In this document: positions 1 to 5,472 of the stretch, piece after piece
Position numbering within the stretch: the first letter of the stretch is position 1
Layout: every line of letters begins with the position of its first letter
Assembly (NCBI GenBank): GCA_021833045.1
Contig: JAKBGP010000153.1
Location: 1 to 5,580, forward strand
DNA from: Thermoplasmata archaeon
Lineage (GTDB): Archaea > Thermoplasmatota > Thermoplasmata > Thermoplasmatales > Thermoplasmataceae
Direction of reading: 5' to 3'
Length of the DNA: 5,580 nt
Translations under genes and position numbers: made by a program
Notes under the pieces: generated by a model
What the model was told of the DNA's origin: nothing
The model's input: only the letters and a program-made list of their open reading frames with translations
Databases searched by the model: none

Positions 1-495
1 GGGAACGATAGATAATATTCTCTCACCATCTGTATGTTTGACATACCAGAGAATATCCAATATATTCTCGCTATCAAATGTGGAAGCGAGTTTAATTGCC
101 ACTTTCCCGTACTTTGCAAGCTTTTCGAATCTATTCCTGAATTCCAAAGGATTGGAAAAATGCGAAGACAGAATAGTCCTATTTTGTGGATAGTTTATTG
201 AGTTTCTACTGATTATGGATATGTCAATGTCCAGAATTGAGTTTTCATGGTTGAGGGGAATTTTATAAATTTCATCAGCAATAGAAAGCTCCTCTGTCCT
301 GAAGGTGAAAATGTTTGGAAGGGAATAATCATCTACTATTTTCATGTATTTTTCAATGGAATCCTTTTGATTATTTGTCCAAAGGTCCATCCTGAACTCA
401 GGAATAAAGTGAAAGTCATCGAGTTTTTTTGAAATGAGCTTAATCTGATTCTCATAATCTTTCTCAGGGATAACAGATGCAACAATAACTGCCAT
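1..495 (-). CDS. aroD: 3-dehydroquinate dehydratase, type I (partial, C-terminus beyond window edge)
   Basis: Converts 3-dehydroquinate to 3-dehydroshikimate in the cytosolic shikimate pathway through a Schiff-base lysine. The frame is open from ATG at 495 to the left edge, giving 165 residues with no stop. Class I landmarks occur in order: EFRMDLW at 33-39 (family E-x-R-x-D, substrate-binding acid and arginine), IFTFR at 62-66, SSHF at 110-113 with the catalytic His112, and VAIKLAS at 132-138 with the probable Schiff-base Lys135. The sequence RILSIVP at the edge fits the strand before the C-terminal substrate loop. The usual KEGG stretch after the FTFR strand is replaced by TEEL, so the glutamate that normally assists the catalytic His is displaced by about one residue. 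The start is supported by GGGGTGG just upstream and an in-frame stop at 537-535; a TTG at 531-529 is the only other in-frame start option. Roughly 40-60 residues are probably missing. The neighbouring gene is transcribed divergently. The family call is firm; activity is inferred. Confidence 0.88.
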   Translation of the reverse strand, partial: MAVIVASVIPEKDYENQIKLISKKLDDFHFIPEFRMDLWTNNQKDSIEKYMKIVDDYSLPNIFTFRTEELSIADEIYKIPLNHENSILDIDISIISRNSINYPQNRTILSSHFSNPLEFRNRFEKLAKYGKVAIKLASTFDSENILDILWYVKHTDGERILSIVP

Positions 496-496
496 T

Positions 497-503
497 CCAC
501 CCC
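497..503 (-). promoter_or_regulatory. Ribosome binding site of aroD
   Basis: On the minus strand GGGGTGG lies two bases before the ATG at 495. GGTG pairs with the archaeal 16S rRNA 3' end (AUCACCUCC). The spacing is shorter than usual. It marks aroD as a leadered transcript, unlike the other promoter-proximal genes in this window. Confidence 0.5.
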
Positions 504-525
504 TTTTTTTTAGTATGTCTATATT

Positions 526-553
526 TACCAATATTCACACTTTCCTACCAATA
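526..553. repeat. Pair of direct repeats TACCAATA in the aroD leader/promoter region
   Basis: TACCAATA occurs at 526-533 and again at 546-553, an exact 20-base period (about two helical turns). On the minus strand the copies read TATTGGTA. One lies between the proposed aroD TATA box and its start site, and the other lies in the leader. The placement would suit an operator for a factor binding one face of the helix, but two 8-base copies in AT-rich DNA can arise by chance. Confidence 0.35.
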
Positions 554-561
554 CGATTTCG

Positions 562-569
562 TTATAATA
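562..569 (-). promoter_or_regulatory. Candidate TATA box for aroD
   Basis: The minus strand reads TTATTATAAC across this stretch. With the usual archaeal spacing of about 25 bases, transcription would begin near 540 and leave a leader of about 44 nt, consistent with the Shine-Dalgarno sequence in front of aroD. The identification rests on AT-rich sequence and position only. Confidence 0.4.
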
Positions 570-628
570 ACTTGCCATTTAGTTACAACCATATTTCACA
601 TAGATAGTTTGAACATTACAAAAGAAGC

Positions 629-641
629 TTGGCGTCACCAA
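629..641. repeat. Short inverted repeat TTGG-N5-CCAA upstream of the 682 gene's promoter
   Basis: TTGG at 629-632 and CCAA at 638-641 form a small dyad around CGTCA, ending about ten bases before the TATA-like element of the plus-strand gene. It is the most GC-rich spot of the divergent region. It could be a regulator site, but four-base arms are weak evidence. Confidence 0.2.
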
Positions 642-647
642 AGGTCT

Positions 648-660
648 AAACTTTTATTAA
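648..660 (+). promoter_or_regulatory. TATA-type promoter of the 106-residue protein gene
   Basis: AAACTTTTATTAA is centred about 26-27 bases upstream of the TTG at 682. A very similar string (AAACTTAATTA) sits at the same distance before gcvH. This spacing puts the transcription start at or next to the start codon, meaning a leaderless mRNA, and favours TTG 682 over the internal ATG at 706. Confidence 0.5.
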
Positions 661-681
661 TTAAATCGCCATGGCTCAGAG

Positions 682-1002
682 TTGAAGCTGACAGAAAATA
701 AAATTATGAATATACTGGAGGTTTTGAGTAAAATGGATATGGTTGAAATTAAAAAAGGTGGAAAATACAAGGTAATATCAAACAGCGGAAAAGATGAGCC
801 CATGGAGACCGATGGTGAGTTCGTGGGATACACAATTTTAGGTGAAGAAGGTGCGCTCGTCTTTAAGGTTTCCGGCGAAAAAAAAGTTCTTTTGAGATTG
901 ATTCCGGTGTCAAACCTGATAGCCATTGATTTTGGTGAAGATGAAGTTGTTACTCAGGGAAAATCAAAAACCAATCATGATTCAGTAAATTATATAAGCT
1001 GA
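682..1002 (+). CDS. Uncharacterised 106-residue protein, possible small beta-barrel
   Basis: I do not recognise this family. The product is soluble with no signal peptide or membrane segment. Residues 1-18 look helical (LTENKIMNILEVLSKM). Residues 20-33 alternate as a strand-turn-strand around KKGGKY, reminiscent of a winged-helix wing. Residues 46-86 are beta-rich with alternating hydrophobics (GEFVGYTILGEEG, ALVFKVSG, KKVLLRLIPVSNLIAIDFG), as in small SH3- or Sm-like barrels. The last 18 residues are polar and probably disordered. The frame opens after a stop at 658-660. The only start giving the full length is TTG at 682, and ATG at 706 would shorten it by eight residues. No Shine-Dalgarno precedes either, and the promoter spacing favours TTG in a leaderless mRNA. 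Codon use matches the neighbours. It is a real gene by its length, promoter and clean intergenic borders; its function is unknown. Confidence 0.75.
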   Translation: MKLTENKIMNILEVLSKMDMVEIKKGGKYKVISNSGKDEPMETDGEFVGYTILGEEGALVFKVSGEKKVLLRLIPVSNLIAIDFGEDEVVTQGKSKTNHDSVNYIS

Positions 1003-1006
1003 ATTT

Positions 1007-1020
1007 AAAAAAATCTTTTT
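1007..1020 (+). terminator. Possible oligo-T terminator after the 106-residue protein gene
   Basis: A seven-A run (1007-1013) followed by TC and five T (1016-1020) starts four bases after the stop codon. Archaeal RNA polymerase can terminate at T-runs without a strong hairpin, and the A and T runs could also pair weakly. gcvH has its own promoter just downstream, which fits termination here, but five T is marginal. Confidence 0.35.
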
Positions 1021-1037
1021 GAGCACAATCTAAATAA

Positions 1038-1048
1038 AAACTTAATTA
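1038..1048 (+). promoter_or_regulatory. TATA-type promoter of gcvH-rlmE
   Basis: AAACTTAATTA is centred about 27 bases before the gcvH ATG at 1070. The bases directly before the ATG (CATACGCTTCT) contain no Shine-Dalgarno sequence. Both facts point to a leaderless gcvH message starting at or beside the ATG. Confidence 0.5.
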
Positions 1049-1069
1049 CTCTTAATTTCATACGCTTCT

Positions 1070-1444
1070 ATGAGCAATATTCCTGAGGATCTGAAATACA
1101 CCAAAACCCACGAATGGGTCAGAACAAATGGTACTGAAGTTGAGATAGGAGTAACTGATTTTGCGCAGAAACAGCTTACAGATGTAGTCTATGTAGATCT
1201 GCCAGAAGTTGGAAAGGAAATTAAAAGTGGGGATACATTGTTGACTGTTGAGTCCGTTAAATCCGCCGAGGAAGTTTTCTCACCTGTTACTGGAAAAATA
1301 ACTGCAGTTAATAAGGAACTGGAAAGTAAACCCGAGCTGATCAATCAGGAACCCTACAATTCATGGCTGGTTAAAATTAAGCTAAATGAGGAAATAAAAG
1401 GCACATTAACAGCCGAAGAGTACAGGAAACTAACCGGTCAATGA
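1070..1444 (+). CDS. gcvH: Glycine cleavage system H protein (lipoyl carrier)
   Basis: Carries the aminomethyl group on a lipoyl-lysine arm between the P, T and L proteins of the cytosolic glycine cleavage complex. The 124 residues match the usual family length. The N-terminal signature YTKTHEWV is at 10-17 and GVTDFAQKQLTDVVYVDLPEVG at 27-48. The lipoyl hairpin LTVESVKSAEEVFSPVTG has the attachment residue Lys64. NQEPYNSWLVKIK lies at 92-104 and the C-terminal helix TAEEYRKL follows. All family landmarks are present, so it should be functional if a lipoate ligase and the other Gcv proteins exist elsewhere in the genome; none is in this window. ATG 1070 is the natural start, since it gives the normal N-terminus and sits at leaderless distance from the promoter. 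Its stop overlaps the rlmE start as ATGA, so both are expected on one mRNA. Confidence 0.97.
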   Translation: MSNIPEDLKYTKTHEWVRTNGTEVEIGVTDFAQKQLTDVVYVDLPEVGKEIKSGDTLLTVESVKSAEEVFSPVTGKITAVNKELESKPELINQEPYNSWLVKIKLNEEIKGTLTAEEYRKLTGQ

Positions 1445-2028
1445 GAAAAAGAGAAGATATTTACTATAACAGGGCTAAAAAGGCTGGTTATAGAAGCAGG
1501 GCTGCATATAAACTCATAGAGATTGACAGAAAATTTGAAATTCTGTCAAGAGCTCATTACATTCTGGAAATTGGGTCCTCACCTGGAGGCTGGACAGATG
1601 TTCTAATGGAAAGAACTCCGGAATATTTGCTTTGCGTTGATATAAGCGCAAAAAAATCAGATGTAATGCCATATTCCATAAGGGGAGATGTCACCAGAGA
1701 ATCTTCGTGGAATGATATCAAGGAATTTCTGGATGGAAAAAAGATGGATCTTATTCTGTCAGATGCTATGTCACACACTACTGGGCAGCATTCACTTGAT
1801 CATGCATCTTCAGTGAACATATGCACATCAATTCTTGAATACGGCATGGAGGTTCTAAGAATTGGGGGAAACGTTATGGTAAAGCAGTTTCAGGGAGAAT
1901 ATACAAATGAATTCATGAACCAGTTCAAGGGATTCTTCAGAAGGAACTATATCACCAAGCCCGGTGCATCAAGAAGTGAAAGCAGTGAAATATACATTAT
2001 TTTCGCGGGACTTCTTGATCACACATAA
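1441..2028 (+). CDS. rlmE: 23S rRNA (uridine-2'-O)-methyltransferase, FtsJ/RrmJ family
   Basis: A SAM-dependent methyltransferase expected to 2'-O-methylate the conserved uridine of the 23S rRNA A-loop (U2552 in E. coli numbering) during large-subunit maturation. The 195 residues form a single Rossmann-type FtsJ domain. The SAM-binding motif I is LEIGSSPGGWTDVL at 42-55, with CVDIS at 65-69. The catalytic K-D-K-E tetrad is intact: Lys24 (SRAAYKL), Asp108 (LILSDAMSHTTG), Lys148 (VMVKQF) and Glu183 (SSEIYII). The basic N-terminus fits RNA binding. There is no C-terminal TRAM domain of the kind some archaeal FtsJ proteins carry. It starts at the A of the gcvH stop (ATGA), so it is probably translated by coupling. 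The last ten bases overlap the convergent gene on the other strand. The family is certain; the exact target base is inferred from homologues. Confidence 0.94.
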   Translation: MRKREDIYYNRAKKAGYRSRAAYKLIEIDRKFEILSRAHYILEIGSSPGGWTDVLMERTPEYLLCVDISAKKSDVMPYSIRGDVTRESSWNDIKEFLDGKKMDLILSDAMSHTTGQHSLDHASSVNICTSILEYGMEVLRIGGNVMVKQFQGEYTNEFMNQFKGFFRRNYITKPGASRSESSEIYIIFAGLLDHT

Positions 2029-2648
2029 TTTGTTTTTCTTTTTACTTCGTTATTAAACTCATACTCTATTATTGCAAAATATTTTCTTTCAGTTCCTTCT
2101 TTGAACATTTTGTTAAGGTTCTCAGAAATAGCCTCTTCTCTCATTTTCTCCATATTGCCCATGGCTCTGGTCTTTTCAATTTCCGCTCTCCACTGCATTA
2201 CAAATTTTTCAGGAGATTCCATGTCGAAGTTCCTCTTCTTGAGTTTCCTTTTTTTAGTGATATATCCAACCATTTGAGAAACTGTATACTCTTCCTCATA
2301 TCTCGTACCGAATGTTTCCTCATCAACATCCAGTCCTATGACTGGAATATTATTCTCTTTTGCATAAATGATTGTTTGTGTAAAAATTGGTGGGGGGACC
2401 TCAACGGGGCCAAACTGAGAAAGAAGAGTTCCATAAATTAGTTCATAATCACTCATGTCAATTTCAAAAGGATCGTCAACAAAATTCTTTAAGCCCTCAA
2501 CCTCTTCCGGTGATATCCCCATCATTATTACTTCCGGTTTAAAGGAATCCAGCTTTTCCTTTACTGCATTACCATCTGAGACAAGACCCTTTATGCCAAA
2601 ACAGACAAGCATTAGTTTTTCTTTTGATCTGATCTCAATAAATTCCAT
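2019..2648 (-). CDS. Hypothetical protein, distantly TraB/PrgY-like
   Basis: A 209-residue soluble protein without signal peptide or membrane segments. The N-terminal half alternates strands and helices: LMLVCFGIKGLVSDGNAVKE at 12-31, then SFKPEVIMMGISPEEVEGL at 35-53, then NNIPVIGLDVDEETFGTRY at 99-117. This order (a strand, a helix, 'KPdvv', later 'ipvigiD...tl.R') resembles the TraB/PrgY/GumN-type domain, as do a late M-R-E-E/ISENLNKMF helix and the following strand KYFAIIEYEF. The usual N-terminal GTAH motif is not evident, so the assignment is tentative and the activity unknown. A basic patch KKRKLKKR occupies 132-139. The ATG directly abuts the TGA of the upstream HTH gene (TGAATG), so the two are almost surely co-transcribed and translationally coupled. 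The 3' end overlaps rlmE by ten bases on the opposite strand, and no T-run follows its own stop. Confidence 0.8.
   Translation of the reverse strand: MEFIEIRSKEKLMLVCFGIKGLVSDGNAVKEKLDSFKPEVIMMGISPEEVEGLKNFVDDPFEIDMSDYELIYGTLLSQFGPVEVPPPIFTQTIIYAKENNIPVIGLDVDEETFGTRYEEEYTVSQMVGYITKKRKLKKRNFDMESPEKFVMQWRAEIEKTRAMGNMEKMREEAISENLNKMFKEGTERKYFAIIEYEFNNEVKRKTNYV
2029..2043 (+). terminator. Oligo-T terminator of gcvH-rlmE, inside the opposing gene
   Basis: Directly after the rlmE stop the plus strand reads TTT G TTTTT C TTTTT, the T-richest stretch on the coding strand nearby. This is a typical archaeal hairpin-independent termination signal. It lies within the 3' coding end of the convergent TraB-like gene, where its complement encodes the lysine/arginine-rich tail KRKTN. 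Confidence 0.6.
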
Positions 2649-3605
2649 TCACTGAATGCTCTCTTTAATCTTCTCTATACGCTTTTGGAAATTCTCCAGG
2701 CTTCCCAGTTCAAGCAATTCCTTGAAAGTTATTACGCTGCATCCACCGATCATCTCCTTTGATGTATCCGTAGTTGAAATAAGCACAGGTTCCTTTTCAA
2801 GGATGTTGCAAATGTTTCTTATATACTCTATCTTTTTTGATTCAAATTTATTCTTTTCTGAAATCCCCATTATGTACATGATCTCAGACTGTTCCTCACT
2901 TAGGGCATCGAACGGAACTCTTCGGAAGAATTCAGTAATCATTCCAAAACCGCCCATAACCTGTTTTATGCCCCTTATAAATTCATCGGCTGACTCTTCT
3001 GTAACATTATCAAGCTTAGAGCCCTTCAGCGTTTCTCTAAGATCTATACTTTTACTAATATCCTCTCCTAGGAGTGACTTTAATTTATTAAATACGTCCA
3101 GCGTTGTAGAATTTCCAGTTTCATACAGTGAAATGGATCTTCTTGATATTCCAATCTTCCCTGAAACATAACCAATTGAGCATCCCTTTTTTGCCCTTAG
3201 CTCCTGCATTTTCCTTCCATCTATATTTACGTAATATCCACCTGGTCCAGAATACGTATTTGGTCTGTTTCCCCTAACGTATTCCCTGAAAGTTTCAATA
3301 GTCATTATGGGAATCTTATGCCTGAAGTACATTACGTTATCTTCCAGTTCCCCTGAACCAGATTTGTAACCAATGATAATTGGAACGAGATCCATACTCG
3401 TCGATAGCCTGTAGAGTTCTGAAGCCATGTCAATTTTTAAAGTATCCACGTTATACACAGATTTTAAGATAATAGTCTCCTCACTACCTTTAGCTAAAAT
3501 ATCAAAGCTCAATGACCCATCCATATCAATCTCTATTGGTAAATAGTCATTTGCTTTCAGAATCATCATCAGATTCCTGTTTGCCCAGGTACGATAGTCC
3601 TCCAC
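2649..3605 (-). CDS. Archaeal HTH-type transcriptional regulator (COG1395 type)
   Basis: A 318-residue predicted DNA-binding regulator of an archaea-specific family usually about 300-320 long; its regulon is unknown. The N-terminal domain (about 1-110) has the family pattern SFDILAKG at 33-40, IILKSVYNVDTL at 45-56, VPIIIGY at 74-80 and a 'led.vmYfR..IPimt.eTF' stretch at 87-106. The linker GPGGYYVNIDGRKMQELR (120-137) leads into a Cro/C1-type helix-turn-helix at about 131-185, with the core KKGCSIGYVSGKIGISRRSISLYETG at 139-164. A helical C-terminal domain follows (about 200-318). The start is GTG at 3605, the first usable start after an in-frame stop at 3623-3621. An ATG at 3612 is out of frame. 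A TATA box 27 bases upstream makes this GTG the likely first codon of a leaderless mRNA. It is followed without a gap by the TraB-like gene, which is its best candidate functional partner or target. Confidence 0.88.
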   Translation of the reverse strand: MEDYRTWANRNLMMILKANDYLPIEIDMDGSLSFDILAKGSEETIILKSVYNVDTLKIDMASELYRLSTSMDLVPIIIGYKSGSGELEDNVMYFRHKIPIMTIETFREYVRGNRPNTYSGPGGYYVNIDGRKMQELRAKKGCSIGYVSGKIGISRRSISLYETGNSTTLDVFNKLKSLLGEDISKSIDLRETLKGSKLDNVTEESADEFIRGIKQVMGGFGMITEFFRRVPFDALSEEQSEIMYIMGISEKNKFESKKIEYIRNICNILEKEPVLISTTDTSKEMIGGCSVITFKELLELGSLENFQKRIEKIKESIQ

Positions 3606-3628
3606 TGAGCATGTAAATTGCTAAACTC

Positions 3629-3637
3629 ATATATTAG
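3629..3637 (-). promoter_or_regulatory. TATA box of the HTH regulator operon
   Basis: The minus strand reads TAATATATG inside an A-rich stretch, centred about 27 bases before the GTG at 3605. This is the clearest TATA element in the window. With normal archaeal spacing transcription starts at or within a few bases of the GTG, so the mRNA is leaderless. It lies in the 74-base gap after the M61 peptidase gene. Confidence 0.6.
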
Positions 3638-3679
3638 TTTTATTTTTATTTATTTCAGTTTAAACTATTTTATAAGTGT

Positions 3680-5440
3680 CTATCCCATAAGAAATTTCTC
3701 TCTTACTCTTGAGGTTATTTCATCAACTCCTTCAGAATCTCTGATCTCATACAGATCCTTTGGTGCCTCACCCAGAGTGGCATCAGCCCTGTCCAGCAAG
3801 CCTCTTCTGAAAAGATGTATTCTTATTCTATCTCCAGGTTTATAATCTCTCAGACTATCTATAAACATAGAATCTCCCCTTTCTCTTAGAGGTTTCAAAA
3901 ATCTGGAATCCATCTTGAATTTATTTATTGCCAGGATCTCATCTTCGGGCATAACTCCGGCTTTTTGTGCTGGTGAATCCTCAATAACAGAATATACCGT
4001 ATTCTTGTCCTTTTTTACAATAATTCCAAGAAATGGGAGAGTCTGATTAAATCCCTTATCTAAACCATCATATTTTTCTTCCAGTGTCATTCCAATTCTT
4101 TTCAGTTCAGATACAAAATCAATATTATCTGTGCCTCTTACATATTTTGCGAAGAATGGTCCAAAGTCTAAGGATGACACCTCAGAGAGTGTTGAAAGGA
4201 GGTCTTTTTCGGTGAATCCACGTCCATCCTTGTTATATTTTTCTATCATGTGCCTGAATACGTCATCAAGGCTTTTTTGCCCCTTTGTGTATTCGCATAT
4301 CCTTAAACTTATCATGAAACCAAGTATTTCTCCCTTAAGATAGTAAGAAACATAACTGTTCAAATTATTTGGGGACTCACGGTAAAGCTTTATCCATGCA
4401 TCAAAGGAAGACTCAGAGGCGGATTCGTATCTTGTTCCAGGTGTCATATCATATGCTCTGAAAATCTCTGATACATGCTTGAAATACTCTTCTTTTGAAA
4501 TAAGTCCACTCCTCAGGAGGATTATATATGCATAAAAGTTAGTAATTCCTTCAGATACCCAGAGTAATGAGCTATAATTCTCTTCCTTGTAATTAAATGG
4601 ACCAAGTTCAACAGGCCTAATTCTCTTTACATTCCATAGATGGAAATATTCGTGAGAAACTACTGAAAGAAAAGACTGATAATCTCTCTTATCACCAAAC
4701 GCAAATCTATTAAAATCTATGGTATTTGAATTAAGATGCTCAAGACCACCTGATCCTTTATCAGTTAGGTGCATTATGAAGACATACCTTTTGTACGGAA
4801 GGTTTCCGAATACTGTCCTTGAAGTTTCCACTATTTTCTTTACATCTTCTACAAGTTTATCTGTGTTTTCGTTTCCTTCCCCATATAGGGCAATTTCGTG
4901 CTCCCTTCCATCCACCGTGAAGAGAAGAGACCGATGTTTCCCTATTTCGATTGGGGAATCTGCAAATATATCATAGTTTGTTGCTCTGAATCTATTTTCA
5001 CCAATTTTTTCAAGGCCAGTTGAAACTTTCCAATCTTCATATGGCTTAATGATCAATTCTATGGATTGATCTTTATAACCTTCTATATACATGAAAACGT
5101 TAGTGCCATTGAGATATCCATGTGTGGTGTCCAGATGACTTCCTCTAACGGAGAAATCTCCTGCATATACCTCATAAGAAACATTGAACGTCTTGTTATT
5201 TCCGTTTATTAATTTCCACGTTGATTTATCCTTTTTCTGGATCTCTATACTTTCATTTTCTGGCGTTCTTGCTTTCAGCATTCTCACGTTTCTGGCATAG
5301 TCTCTGATTGCATAGGAGCCAGGTGTCCAGGCGGGGATTGTTAACATGGTTATATCTTCTGATACTGAGTCAATATTCATAGTAACCTGAAAGAAACCAT
5401 TTTGAGGTTCTCTCATTTCTAATATATACCCTAATTTCAT
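3680..5440 (-). CDS. M61-family metallopeptidase with C-terminal PDZ domain
   Basis: A 586-residue zinc peptidase of the M61 (glycyl aminopeptidase-type) family, close to the usual length of about 600. The N-terminal beta-rich domain carries PAWTPGSYAIRDYARNV at 36-52. The catalytic domain shows KGSGGLEHLNS at 228-238 (the substrate-side GGLEH motif). The zinc motif HEYFH is at 263-267 (ligands His263 and His267, base Glu264) within SHEYFHLWNVKRIRP. The third ligand is Glu297 in LLWVSEGITNFY, followed by SYYLKGEILGF at 365-375 and FFAKYVRGT at 429-437. A PDZ domain spans about 466-550 (LPFLGIIV, DSPAQKAGVMPEDEILAIN). There is no signal peptide or membrane segment, so it should act in the cytosol, probably trimming peptides downstream of the proteasome or tricorn system (inference). 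ATG 5440 is preceded by GTGAT six bases upstream. It lies 32 bases after hemB on the same strand, suggesting one operon. The exact specificity is not readable from sequence. Confidence 0.95.
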   Translation of the reverse strand: MKLGYILEMREPQNGFFQVTMNIDSVSEDITMLTIPAWTPGSYAIRDYARNVRMLKARTPENESIEIQKKDKSTWKLINGNNKTFNVSYEVYAGDFSVRGSHLDTTHGYLNGTNVFMYIEGYKDQSIELIIKPYEDWKVSTGLEKIGENRFRATNYDIFADSPIEIGKHRSLLFTVDGREHEIALYGEGNENTDKLVEDVKKIVETSRTVFGNLPYKRYVFIMHLTDKGSGGLEHLNSNTIDFNRFAFGDKRDYQSFLSVVSHEYFHLWNVKRIRPVELGPFNYKEENYSSLLWVSEGITNFYAYIILLRSGLISKEEYFKHVSEIFRAYDMTPGTRYESASESSFDAWIKLYRESPNNLNSYVSYYLKGEILGFMISLRICEYTKGQKSLDDVFRHMIEKYNKDGRGFTEKDLLSTLSEVSSLDFGPFFAKYVRGTDNIDFVSELKRIGMTLEEKYDGLDKGFNQTLPFLGIIVKKDKNTVYSVIEDSPAQKAGVMPEDEILAINKFKMDSRFLKPLRERGDSMFIDSLRDYKPGDRIRIHLFRRGLLDRADATLGEAPKDLYEIRDSEGVDEITSRVREKFLMG

Positions 5441-5446
5441 TATATT

Positions 5447-5451
5447 ATCAC
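5447..5451 (-). promoter_or_regulatory. Ribosome binding site of the M61 peptidase gene
   Basis: GTGAT on the minus strand sits six bases before the ATG at 5440 and is complementary to the archaeal 16S rRNA 3' end (AUCAC). This fits an internal operon gene translated with a Shine-Dalgarno sequence, in contrast to the leaderless first genes elsewhere in the window. Confidence 0.5.
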
Positions 5452-5472
5452 TCTCACATTTTCAAAATTCAT

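Noticed and set aside
247..432. Plus-strand 61-codon open frame
   Set aside because: It lies antisense to the conserved aroD coding frame, has no promoter or ribosome binding site, and its composition is unlike a real protein.
671..685. ATG at 671 as a start for the gene at 682
   Set aside because: It is in another frame and hits TGA after four codons.
2656..3171. Plus-strand 171-codon open frame antisense to the HTH regulator
   Set aside because: The minus strand encodes a recognised conserved family here. The plus frame is Ser/Ile/Leu-rich, as expected from the shadow of a coding sequence with few TTA/CTA/TCA complements.
3610..3612. ATG at 3612 (minus) as start of the HTH regulator
   Set aside because: It is seven bases upstream and out of frame with the regulator; the in-frame start is GTG 3605.
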